The notes under the pieces are model-generated. The model searched no databases. It saw nothing but the letters and a program-made list of their open reading frames with translations, and was not told the origin of the DNA. 18,922 bases of DNA from Prevotellaceae bacterium UBA4361 (GTDB taxonomy: Bacteria > Bacteroidota > Bacteroidia > Bacteroidales > Bacteroidaceae). The translations under genes were made by a program, and so were the position numbers. Where the stretch lies: positions 1,032 to 19,953 of the forward strand of contig DGSN01000035.1 of the NCBI GenBank assembly GCA_002393575.1, read 5' to 3'. Positions 11,952 to 18,479 of the stretch are shown here, piece by piece (within the stretch, counting starts at the first letter, position 1; each line of letters begins with the position of its first letter).

Positions 11952-12008
11952 AAACGAACGCTCGAACGGACGGAAACGAACGCTCGAACGAATGAAAACG
12001 AACGCTCG
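11952..12008. repeat. 22-bp tandem repeat, about 2.6 copies
   Basis: Units start at 11952, 11974 and 11996, each beginning aaacgaacgctcg; the first two continue aacg and then differ. It lies 29 nt after the stop of the 468-residue gene. The remaining gap to 12119 is AT-rich with no gene. Confidence 0.8.
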
Positions 12009-12119
12009 TTGCATTTATAAATCCAAAAGCCCCACCGCGTCATCACGACGCAGCGAGGCAGAATTGCCTATAGGTCTTACATTACTAACTTAATTGTAAA
12101 TCTACGATTTTTCTTTTTT

Positions 12120-12139
12120 GTCAACAAATGAACACAAAT
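12120..12139. repeat. Third copy of the dispersed 20-bp repeat
   Basis: gtcaacaaatgaacacaaat is identical to 1392-1411 in the fucP leader and is followed by the similar t/g-ag. Confidence 0.75.
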
Positions 12140-12157
12140 TAGTGAAAAGCCTAAATT

Positions 12158-12206
12158 AAGGACAAAGGACAATGTACAACGGACTCGCTTCACGCTTCAC
12201 GTTAAA
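12158..12206. repeat. Chain of 7-nt units of changing sequence
   Basis: Seven consecutive 7-nt words: aaggaca, aaggaca, atgtaca, acggact, cgcttca, cgcttca, cgttaaa. The cgcttca pair is the reverse complement of the gtgaagc words at 826-839. Confidence 0.6.
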
Positions 12207-12208
12207 TA

Positions 12209-12348
12209 CAACAACGGAAAAAACGGAAATTTTTCGGAAAAACGGAATATTTTGTTTTTTCTATGAAATCATCAGATGAAACGAAAAACTACATTTTCCG
12301 TATTTCCGTTCTTTTCCGTTGTTTCCGTTGTTTTTCACGCTTCACGCC
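12209..12348. repeat. Opposed cggaaa arrays forming an imperfect inverted repeat
   Basis: 12209-12249 contains acaacggaaa, aacggaaa, tcggaaa and acggaa; 12294-12331 contains the reverse-complement words (ttttccg, tttccgtt, ttttccgttg, tttccgttg). The arms flank about 45 nt of AT-rich DNA. ttcacgcttcacg words follow at 12334-12347, just downstream of the receptor gene's stop; the placement suits a termination or 3'-end structure. Confidence 0.65.
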
Positions 12349-12356
12349 AAACTCAT

Positions 12357-14996
12357 TTACAACTTAAACGTGGCACGGAGCATGATGGTGCGTCCGCAGA
12401 GGCCGTAGTCGTAGCTGTAGGTGTTGATGCCGTCGAAGACGGTGTAGGCGTAGTGGCGCTCGTTCAGGAGATTGTCAAGCTCAAGACGGAAGACAAATCG
12501 CTTCCATTTGTACTGAGCCGAAGCGTTGAAGAGTGACGTATGCTTGTACGTGTCGGCGGTGATTTGTCGGCGTACATAGTCGTAGTTGAATGAGAGGTCG
12601 AGGGCAGCGATGGGGAAGATGTGAAGGGCACCGCTGTGGGTAAGGGAAGTAAGAGAAGTGAAAAGTGAAAAGTGAAAAATGCCATCCGGATGGCTATTCT
12701 CTCCCCCTTGGGGGAGCTGGAGGGGGCTTGACTTTGTCCAGCCGTAGCGGATGTCGTAGCGCAGTTCGAGCCAATGGATGGGCGTGATGGAGGCATTGCC
12801 GTGGAGGTTGTAGTTGTTGGAGCGCACCTTGATGATGTCGGCATTCACCGCCTGCTCACTATTGCCGAATCCGTAGTTGGCATCTGCTCCGAGTTTGGTG
12901 AGAAGCGATGGGAAGTTCTTCGTGGTAGCAATGGTGAAGTTGGTTGTGCGTGAACGAGTATCGCGAAGCAAAGCCGAACTGCTGATGTCGATGCCGTCGA
13001 TGCGCTGCGAATTGAGGGTGTTGCGCTTGTCTTCCGAATGACTGGCACCGATGCTCAGTGTGAAAAACCGCATGGGCAGTTGCCATTTCCAGTCGCCCGA
13101 AACATTCCATGTGTTCGACTCGCCGATGATGCCCGACGAGGTGCGCACCGTGCGGTAATTGACTTGCATGGGCTCCGTCAGCAGTGTCATCATGTCGCCG
13201 ACGCGAGTGACATATCCCGTTGACATCGACAATTTGCTGTTGGCAGAGAAGGTATAGTTGATGCCGAGCGAGGGATTGAGCACGAGTTTCGTGTAGTGCA
13301 TCTTATTATAATATAATCCTTTCAAGGCTGCACCCAAACCAGTGCTGAGGTAGAAGCGACGGTTGCGCGAATGAATATCGAAACCAGGATTCAAGGTCGG
13401 CGTGAATGCCCATCCAGAGACCCTCTCCCCCGCCCCTGCCTGTGAGGAGGATGAGGGGAGGATTCTGTTCGTTTCCAAGTCGTCGTACATGGCGTTCAAT
13501 GCGACTGGCAATCGGAGGCGGAAAACCTTCCCGATGGGTATCGTGAACGACGAATGGACATTCATCGTGAGTGTTGACGATTGGGCTGTCTGAAGATAGT
13601 TGTTGCCGTCTTGACTGAAAGCCAATCTCAGCGTTGGCGTTCGCTTGAACGAAATGGGAACACTTACATTTCGAATAGTTCCTTTGGCTGTCCTGTCCCC
13701 CCAATAGAAGCTGTTGTCTATCTCGAACGATGAGGTGCGTCGGTGCTGACCTATCGGCAAGCCGTTGGCAACGATATTCCCTTCATTATGCTCAAACATG
13801 CCCTTCACAAAAAATTCATCGCTCAGATACACGTGGTCAGCATTCTTCAGGTAGTTCAACGACAGTTTGGGCAGATGCGTCTTGGTGAGTGGCGAAGTCG
13901 TTTCGCTCACGGTCACGTAGCTGCCATCGCCCGACAGGTAGGTACTGCTCTGGCTGATGTCGTGCGTGGCTTGGTGATAGCTGTAGTCGGCATTCACCTT
14001 CACCGTCGTCACCGAATCGAGTTTGTGGATGGCGTTGAGAGTCACCATGCCATTGCGCTGGTAGAGGTACTCGCCTTGCGGAGGTGCTCCGCCGTCGAAG
14101 CCACCGAAGAGACTGGTGGCAGGGGTGCTGATGGCATTGCCACCGAAATGGTCAAACATGTCAGCACGAGCGAAGTTCTTGTAGTTGCCTCCCTTCAGCG
14201 AGCAGATGGTCTGGAACTTGTCGGTGAACATCATGCCCGTTACGCCGAGAAGAAACCTCACCCCAGAAGACCCTCCCCCTATTCCCACCTCTTCCTGTCC
14301 GAACGGCTTGAACTTAGCCTTCTTGCTCAGTTTGATATTCATCGACACCTCGTTGCTCGGTATGTCTTTCTCCACGCGTCGGCTGTGGTGGTTGCGCACG
14401 ATTTCCACGTTCGTCACGTAGTCCGCAGGGATGTTCCTCGTCGCCAAGTTATATTTGCCACCCAGCAAGTCCAGACCCTCGATGTTGAACTGCGAGATGG
14501 GCTTGCCCATGTAGCTGATGGCACCACTCTTCGCCACATCCACACCAGGCAAGCGTTTCAATCCGTCCTCCAAGGTCACGTCGCCCTTGCCGAGGAAGGA
14601 GGCGAGGTTGTGGCTCAGCGTGTCGCCATTTTGTCGCAATGGTTTTGCTTTCACCATCACTTCCTTCAGCGAGATGCTTTTCGGAGTCAGCATCCTGTCA
14701 ATCCTTGTCTCTTTCTCCTTCAGCACTAAGTTTTCCGACTCCTTCTCGTAGCTGATGTGGTTGAACAGCAGCGTCACCTCGCTTTTAGGCACTTCTTTCA
14801 GTTCCAACCTATACACACCCTGCGCATTGCTGCTGGTGAATGCCAGCGTTCGCTTACCACTCACCAACTTCACTATCACGTCGCTCACCGGCTTCTGCTG
14901 CAAGTCGGTCACATGTCCTGTCACTCGCACCTGTGCTGATGCTGACACAGCCAGCAACGCACATAATATAAGGTATATAAGCCGTTTCACATCCAT
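12357..14996 (-). CDS. TonB-dependent outer-membrane receptor with carboxypeptidase-like N-domain
   Basis: 879 residues. Signal peptide 1-21 (ends SASAQ), a carboxypeptidase-regulatory-like beta domain at 23-105 (VRVTGHVTDLQQKPVSDVIVKL), a plug at about 115-225 (SLKEVMVKAKP, GLKRLPGVDV, ISQFNIEGLDLLGGKYNLATRNIPADYVTNVEIV), then a long beta-barrel ending in RTIMLRATFKL with terminal aromatic character. It is not SusC-like: no SusD follows and the barrel is shorter. Such receptors often accompany GLPGLI proteins, and three GLPGLI genes lie upstream on the same strand; the transported substrate is unknown. Three C-rich repeat inserts at 14256-14296, 13417-13462 and 12641-12732 are read in frame as residues near 234-247, 512-527 and 755-786. 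The frame stays open through all three. Confidence 0.85.
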   Translation of the reverse strand: MDVKRLIYLILCALLAVSASAQVRVTGHVTDLQQKPVSDVIVKLVSGKRTLAFTSSNAQGVYRLELKEVPKSEVTLLFNHISYEKESENLVLKEKETRIDRMLTPKSISLKEVMVKAKPLRQNGDTLSHNLASFLGKGDVTLEDGLKRLPGVDVAKSGAISYMGKPISQFNIEGLDLLGGKYNLATRNIPADYVTNVEIVRNHHSRRVEKDIPSNEVSMNIKLSKKAKFKPFGQEEVGIGGGSSGVRFLLGVTGMMFTDKFQTICSLKGGNYKNFARADMFDHFGGNAISTPATSLFGGFDGGAPPQGEYLYQRNGMVTLNAIHKLDSVTTVKVNADYSYHQATHDISQSSTYLSGDGSYVTVSETTSPLTKTHLPKLSLNYLKNADHVYLSDEFFVKGMFEHNEGNIVANGLPIGQHRRTSSFEIDNSFYWGDRTAKGTIRNVSVPISFKRTPTLRLAFSQDGNNYLQTAQSSTLTMNVHSSFTIPIGKVFRLRLPVALNAMYDDLETNRILPSSSSQAGAGERVSGWAFTPTLNPGFDIHSRNRRFYLSTGLGAALKGLYYNKMHYTKLVLNPSLGINYTFSANSKLSMSTGYVTRVGDMMTLLTEPMQVNYRTVRTSSGIIGESNTWNVSGDWKWQLPMRFFTLSIGASHSEDKRNTLNSQRIDGIDISSSALLRDTRSRTTNFTIATTKNFPSLLTKLGADANYGFGNSEQAVNADIIKVRSNNYNLHGNASITPIHWLELRYDIRYGWTKSSPLQLPQGGENSHPDGIFHFSLFTSLTSLTHSGALHIFPIAALDLSFNYDYVRRQITADTYKHTSLFNASAQYKWKRFVFRLELDNLLNERHYAYTVFDGINTYSYDYGLCGRTIMLRATFKL
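12654..12730. repeat. Composite palindromic element inside the receptor gene
   Basis: Heptamers agaagtg, aaaagtg, aaaagtg, aaaaatg (12654-12681) run into the perfect palindrome GCCATCCGGATGGC (12681-12694), then ctcccccttgggggag (12701-12716), then a ctggagggggct tail. On the minus strand it reads like bases 31-80 of the window. It encodes roughly residues 755-781 of the receptor. Confidence 0.8.
13417..13462. repeat. REP-like insert II in the receptor gene
   Basis: agaccctctcccccgcccct (13419-13438), then gcctgtgagg and a ggatgaggggagg end, reproduces the agacccctcc...tgtgaggggag layout of 33-62. It encodes a low-complexity LPSSSSQAGAGERVSG stretch. Confidence 0.55.
14256..14296. repeat. 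REP-like insert I in the receptor gene
   Basis: A C-rich stretch containing agaccctccccctattccca (14269-14288) encodes the Gly-rich EEVGIGGGSSG segment directly after the plug/barrel junction. Its resemblance to insert II and to 33-62 is weaker; the stem is incomplete. Confidence 0.4.
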
Positions 14997-15034
14997 TTGA
15001 TATTTTGCATTGATTATTTTGCTATTCCAATTAT

Positions 15035-15127
15035 TTATCGTATTTTTACATCGACAATTCCACCTGTTACCCGTAAAATCAACCTACCCAGCGGAACATT
15101 TTTATCGTCGTACTCACAGTCTGCAGC
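15035..15127 (-). pseudogene. Possible C-terminal gene remnant cut by the REPtron
   Basis: A minus-strand frame ends at 15035 and encodes about 30 protein-like residues (CEYDDKNVPLGRLILRVTGGIVDVKIR). Upstream it runs straight into the REP repeat, where the sequence is repeat-encoded. It may be a gene end left by the insertion, or chance. No matching N-terminal piece is seen on the other side of the element. Confidence 0.3.
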
Positions 15128-15150
15128 ATGACGCTGAAAGCGTCTCCGCT

Positions 15151-15190
15151 CAGTAACCGAGGGTACGAGCGTAGCGAGCACCCCCGGACA
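15151..15190. repeat. Left 40-bp REP block
   Basis: Starts cagtaaccgagggtacgagc and is the reverse complement of 15755-15794 with a single mismatch (third base). Confidence 0.85.
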
Positions 15191-15264
15191 TTCGCATACA
15201 ACCGACCGACATGCACCCTGAAGGGGTGCCCCAACTGCACTATCCACAACACCAAAACCTCGTC

Positions 15265-15708
15265 ATGGCATACACCAAACTCATCTATCACATCATCCTC
15301 CGCACCCATCAAGGTACGGCTTCCATAGCCGAGGCTTATGAGCGCGACCTCTACATGTATATCTTTGGCTTCTGCAAGAACCACCAGTGCCAGCTCTACC
15401 GCATCAATGGCATGCCTGACCACATCCACATGCTGGTTTCTTTGCATCCCACCATTGCCATAGCCTCTTTTGTCCACGACCTCAAGATTGCCACCAACAA
15501 CTTCATGTCTGCCAACCGTGACCGATTCCCTGAGTTTGTGAAGTGGGAACAAGGCTATTGCGCCCTGACATACTCAGAAGCAGACAAAGAGCGAATCATC
15601 CAATATATTATCAACCAAAAGGAACATCATCGCAAGCTCTCTGCCCGTGATGAGTTGATTGCTCTGCTCCAAAAATATGGCGTGGAGTATGACGAGCGGT
15701 ATATCTGA
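15265..15708 (+). CDS. Y1 (HUH) transposase, IS200/RAYT type
   Basis: 147 residues from the ATG at 15265; the longer reading from 15211 starts inside the inner REP block and is rejected. The protein is a single Y1-transposase domain (PF01797): MAYTKLIYHIILRTHQ at the N-terminus, the HUH metal-binding motif GMPDHIHMLVSL in the middle, WEQGYCALTYS, and YIINQKEHH near the C-terminus with the likely nucleophilic Tyr. This class nicks and joins single-stranded DNA at hairpins. RAYT versions act on flanking REP sequences, and the perfect REP arms here fit that. The gene is intact, so the element may be active or recently active. Confidence 0.88.
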   Translation: MAYTKLIYHIILRTHQGTASIAEAYERDLYMYIFGFCKNHQCQLYRINGMPDHIHMLVSLHPTIAIASFVHDLKIATNNFMSANRDRFPEFVKWEQGYCALTYSEADKERIIQYIINQKEHHRKLSARDELIALLQKYGVEYDERYI

Positions 15709-15754
15709 AGCATTGGGGCACCCCACCAGGGTGCATACTCTCATCACCAGCCAC

Positions 15755-15794
15755 TGTCCGGGGGTGCTCGCTACGCTCGTACCCTCGGTTATTG
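15755..15794. repeat. Right 40-bp REP block
   Basis: Starts tgtccgggggtgctcgctac and is the inverted partner of 15151-15190. Beyond the outer hairpin (15801-15815) only 28 nt remain before the GLPGLI stop. Confidence 0.85.
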
Positions 15795-15843
15795 AGCGGC
15801 GACCGCATCGCGGTCGAGCCAAGTTCGCTATTCCGTTCTGCTC

Positions 15844-16683
15844 TCACTGCTCCATCAGTTCTAAAGGTTGATAGACATGCGCCTTCATCAGCAACGGATG
15901 GTCATTGGCAAAGATATAGTCTTGGCCGTTCATCTGGAACACACACATGTGGCTGATGCTGTGCTGGAGGTCGGGCACATAGTAGGTGGGATTCTTGACA
16001 TACTGGCGGTTGCCATAAATCTCGTTCTTGTGCTTCAACAGTTTGGCGTACTTCATGCGTTGCACGTCTGGTCGCCGCTCGGGAGCAATGATGGGCGAAG
16101 TCTCCTGCCTCAGTTTTGCAATGCCAAAGCTGTGTGCCTTGCTCTCAGCCTTGACAATCAATCCAGGCAAGCCATGCAGTCGCCAAGGACCAGCCGAGGA
16201 AGGAATCTCCTCGGTGTACCACACATGCCATTCCACACCTCGGAATGTCGCCGTGGCTTGTTGGCAGAGGTAGCCGCTCACGGTCATGGTGTCCTCCGAT
16301 AGTGCCCATGCGATGTCGGTAGTCGGCTCATAGCCCTCGTACTCATGCGGGAAGATGAACTCACGCACAGTGACCTGCCCCTCAGGATAGCCCATCCAAA
16401 CGGTCGGAATATGCACGTATGCCTCCTGATAGTCTGCTGCCACATCAGCCTCTTCCGACTCGTCTCTCTGCCGATAGACAGAGTACGGCATTGACTTTGT
16501 CACCGTCCTTCCCACTTGCACCACCACCTGCATCTTGTCCGTGATGGGCGCTGCCTCGTCGTTCTGTGTTCTGCACTCATAGTTGTACATAACTACAAAC
16601 TGCGCCGTGTCAACTGTTTCTTCTTGTGCCTGCCCTGCTATCGTCAGCGCGAGAGCAAGTATAGTTACTAAAAGCTTTTTCAT
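15844..16683 (-). CDS. GLPGLI family protein, copy 1
   Basis: 279 residues from the Met at 16681-16683, which begins the signal peptide MKKLLVTILALALTIAGQAQ; a start six codons upstream is less likely. The family signature is complete: VEWHVWYTEEIPSSAGPWRLHGLPGLIVKAE in the second half, followed by MKYAKLLKHKNEIYGNRQYVKNPTYYVPD. GLPGLI proteins (TIGR01200) are exported Bacteroidota proteins of unknown function, typically near TonB-dependent receptors, as here. Tyr/Cys pairs (YECRTQ, YLCQQA) are shared with copies 2 and 3. It is separated from the receptor by the REPtron and from copy 2 by the plus-strand PIN module. Confidence 0.85.
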   Translation of the reverse strand: MKKLLVTILALALTIAGQAQEETVDTAQFVVMYNYECRTQNDEAAPITDKMQVVVQVGRTVTKSMPYSVYRQRDESEEADVAADYQEAYVHIPTVWMGYPEGQVTVREFIFPHEYEGYEPTTDIAWALSEDTMTVSGYLCQQATATFRGVEWHVWYTEEIPSSAGPWRLHGLPGLIVKAESKAHSFGIAKLRQETSPIIAPERRPDVQRMKYAKLLKHKNEIYGNRQYVKNPTYYVPDLQHSISHMCVFQMNGQDYIFANDHPLLMKAHVYQPLELMEQ

Positions 16684-16774
16684 GTCTATTATCTTTTCCA
16701 CAAATTGTCACTAATCAACCATCAATTCTTCATAAAATATACCGTTTTTGAACTGAGTTTGAAATTATTTTTTG

Positions 16775-16790
16775 TATCTTTGTACGCGTA
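16775..16790 (+). promoter_or_regulatory. -7 box and small palindrome before the PIN module
   Basis: TATCTTTG (16775-16782) is an exact TAnnTTTG match, with a TTTG 24 nt upstream (16747-16750), slightly too far. The palindrome TACGCGTA (16783-16790) follows directly, at a position suiting an autoregulatory operator of a toxin-antitoxin pair. Confidence 0.45.
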
Positions 16791-16811
16791 TAACCAATAA
16801 AGTTTAGGATT

Positions 16812-17048
16812 ATGACAGCAACAGCACAGCGAATCAATGAAACCCCAATGGCTCCGTATGTGGCATTGCTGCGAAGTATGACCCGCGAGCAGAAGCAGAT
16901 TGTGGTGACGTTCATCACTGAATCAATGGAGGAGCCGAGACCCAAGAGAGAGGTTCCCGAAGAGTTCAAGCGATTACGCGGCATGGTGAACATTACAGAG
17001 GAGGAAATGTCACAGGATGAACACTTAGCACACATCATGAAGCGATGA
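16812..17048 (+). CDS. Probable antitoxin of the PIN toxin
   Basis: 78 residues, charged and mostly helical (REQKQIVVTFITESMEEPRPKREVPEEFKRLRGMVNITEEEM), as for small antitoxins of Bacteroidota PIN pairs. It ends in ATGA shared with the toxin start, so the two are translationally coupled, with the antitoxin first. I see no clear DNA-binding fold (no ribbon-helix-helix or AbrB signature), so the autoregulatory role is inferred. Call based on context. Confidence 0.7.
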   Translation: MTATAQRINETPMAPYVALLRSMTREQKQIVVTFITESMEEPRPKREVPEEFKRLRGMVNITEEEMSQDEHLAHIMKR

Positions 17049-17464
17049 AACGAGTATTCCTTGACACCAACATCCTGATTGACTATATTGACAATCGGGC
17101 AGGGGCAGATGATGCAGAACAGATTTTTGCTTGTGGCTTTTCGGGCGAAACACAACTGTTCGCTTCGTCGCTCACATTTGCCAATATGGCCTACATCATC
17201 AAGGGTAGAACGCAGGAAGAGAAGTACGACGCTCTTCGGCAGATGGCAGGTATTGTAGAAATTGTCAACCTTGGCAAGCAAGAGGTAATGGCAGCTATAG
17301 CTACCCCTGTAAAGGACTTTGAGGACATGCTGCAATACCAGTGTGCCAAGGAAGCAAGATGTGATTACATCGTCACCAACGACCATCATCATTTTGATTT
17401 TTCCGACATTCCTCATTTCACCTCGTCTGCATTTGTTGAACAATTGGACGAACTGATTCAATAA
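17045..17464 (+). CDS. PIN-domain toxin (VapC-like)
   Basis: 139 residues, full-length PIN domain of the Bacteroidota (PIN_3-like) type. VFLDTNILIDYI (4-15) contributes Asp7; KDFEDMLQYQCA (90-101) contributes Glu93/Asp94; CDYIVTNDHHHFDFSDI (106-122) contributes Asp107 and Asp113. PIN toxins are Mg-dependent RNases, usually cutting tRNA or rRNA. At the family's second acidic site this protein has the SSLTFANMAY pattern rather than a Glu. It is coupled to the antitoxin by ATGA and lies antisense to the flanking GLPGLI genes, which suggests an inserted module. Confidence 0.83.
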   Translation: MKRVFLDTNILIDYIDNRAGADDAEQIFACGFSGETQLFASSLTFANMAYIIKGRTQEEKYDALRQMAGIVEIVNLGKQEVMAAIATPVKDFEDMLQYQCAKEARCDYIVTNDHHHFDFSDIPHFTSSAFVEQLDELIQ

Positions 17465-17542
17465 CCACAAACTTCCCCCGCTCCGTCTCACAGCTGAACG
17501 GTTTTTTTTTCTTTGAACGTCTCGTAGGTCTTTCATTAGCTC

Positions 17543-18427
17543 TTATTTGAATTCCAATGGTTGATATTGATGAGGATTGGAAATGAGGACTACCCCAGCG
17601 ACACTCCTTACATTATCGCCAGCTGAGTTAAAACTATTCTCCACATACCCAAAGGCTTTCATGGGGTCTGGAGCATAGTAAGTAGGATCCTTCAGGTAGC
17701 GAGGGTTGCCCAGCACTTTCTTCTTGTATGCAAGGAATTTGGAGGCTTTCATCTTTTGGTAGTCCACACGTTGGGCTGCAAACTTGCCCCGACCGTCAGG
17801 GACAACCCAATTGACGTATTGGGTGTATATGATTGGCGTTTCCTCTTGATGAAAGCCATAAAGCGTGAAGCAATGTATGCCCTTGGCATCAGTGGCTTTC
17901 GTGATGAGACCAGGCAAGCCTCCCAATTTCCACGGTCCGATACTGGCTGGCACTTCCTCTGTATATAAGACATTCCACGTTACGCCATGATATTTAGCTG
18001 TAGCCGACTGACAAGCGTAGCCGCAGATGCTGTCCTGACTATTCGTCAACTCCCATTTTTGTTTTTCCAATGGTTCGTCCGTCATGTAGCGATACGGATA
18101 GAGCATTTCCTGCGTTGTGATTCGAGTTTCGGGGTAGTTCGTGAAGATGGTTCCTATATGCATTTGGGCAGCCAAATAGCCGTCAGCGATGCGCGAGCCA
18201 CCTTTCTTCTGTCTGTCATACTCTTCGTAAGGAAAACTCTTTGTGATGCCACCCGATGTCTGCACGGCAATGTACATCGAGTCTGTTACCGGCTGTCCGT
18301 CGGCATCTGTGGTCTTACACTCGTAGCGATAAATCGCCGTAAACATCGACACACCAATCGTGTCTCGCTGCGCCTGTGCTGCAACTGTCAGCACAAAAGC
18401 CAACATGGTTACAAAGGTCTTTTGCAT
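17543..18427 (-). CDS. GLPGLI family protein, copy 2
   Basis: 294 residues. Signal peptide MQKTFVTMLAFVLTVAAQAQ; YECKTTDADGQPV and CGYACQSATAKY in the middle; signature VTWNVLYTEEVPASIGPWKLGGLPGLITKATDAKG; then ASKFLAYKKKVLGNPRYLKDPTYYAPD. The layout equals copies 1 and 3, so these are tandem paralogues. It lies 52 nt downstream of copy 3, with only a heptamer block between; the two probably share a transcript. Function is unknown, and export to the envelope is likely. Confidence 0.87.
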   Translation of the reverse strand: MQKTFVTMLAFVLTVAAQAQRDTIGVSMFTAIYRYECKTTDADGQPVTDSMYIAVQTSGGITKSFPYEEYDRQKKGGSRIADGYLAAQMHIGTIFTNYPETRITTQEMLYPYRYMTDEPLEKQKWELTNSQDSICGYACQSATAKYHGVTWNVLYTEEVPASIGPWKLGGLPGLITKATDAKGIHCFTLYGFHQEETPIIYTQYVNWVVPDGRGKFAAQRVDYQKMKASKFLAYKKKVLGNPRYLKDPTYYAPDPMKAFGYVENSFNSAGDNVRSVAGVVLISNPHQYQPLEFK

Positions 18428-18443
18428 AGCAACTGTAATTAAT

Positions 18444-18471
18444 ATTTTTCATTTTTCACTTTTCATTTTTC
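18444..18471. repeat. atttttc heptamer array between GLPGLI copies 2 and 3
   Basis: Units atttttc, atttttc, acttttc, atttttc are in register. On the minus strand they read as gaaaaat units ending 16 nt before the copy 2 start codon, occupying its ribosome-binding leader. Confidence 0.7.
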
Positions 18472-18479
18472 ATTGGGGG

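Larger units (their letters stand above)
15130..15815. mobile_element. REPtron: RAYT/IS200-type transposase between inverted REP arms
   Basis: The left arm (15130-15232) and right arm (15715-15815) are inverted copies. Each has an outer 15-nt hairpin, a 40-nt block matching at 39 of 40 positions, and an inner 22-nt block matching at 20 of 22 (gcaccc/gggtgc hairpin). The outer hairpins differ in sequence (gacgct/agcgtc versus gaccgc/gcggtc) but both keep a 6-bp stem. One intact transposase gene lies between. It is inserted between the receptor and the first GLPGLI gene. Confidence 0.85.

Noticed and set aside
11952..12008. A CRISPR array
   Set aside because: The units are contiguous 22-bp repeats without unique spacers, and no cas genes are present.
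13743..14729. A 328-residue plus-strand ORF
   Set aside because: It is antisense to the plug and barrel of the receptor. The His/Arg/Val-rich product is typical of a complementary-strand shadow.
12357..14996. A SusC-type polysaccharide receptor
   Set aside because: No SusD neighbour is present, the protein is shorter, and the partners are GLPGLI proteins.
17478..17512. A terminator after the PIN gene
   Set aside because: A T-rich run follows ccgt...acgg, but the stem is only 4 bp with an 11-nt loop, so it is too weak to call.
16730..17536. A 268-residue minus-strand ORF across the PIN module
   Set aside because: It is antisense to two overlapping genes with clear features, and its product is Cys/Ser-rich with no domain.
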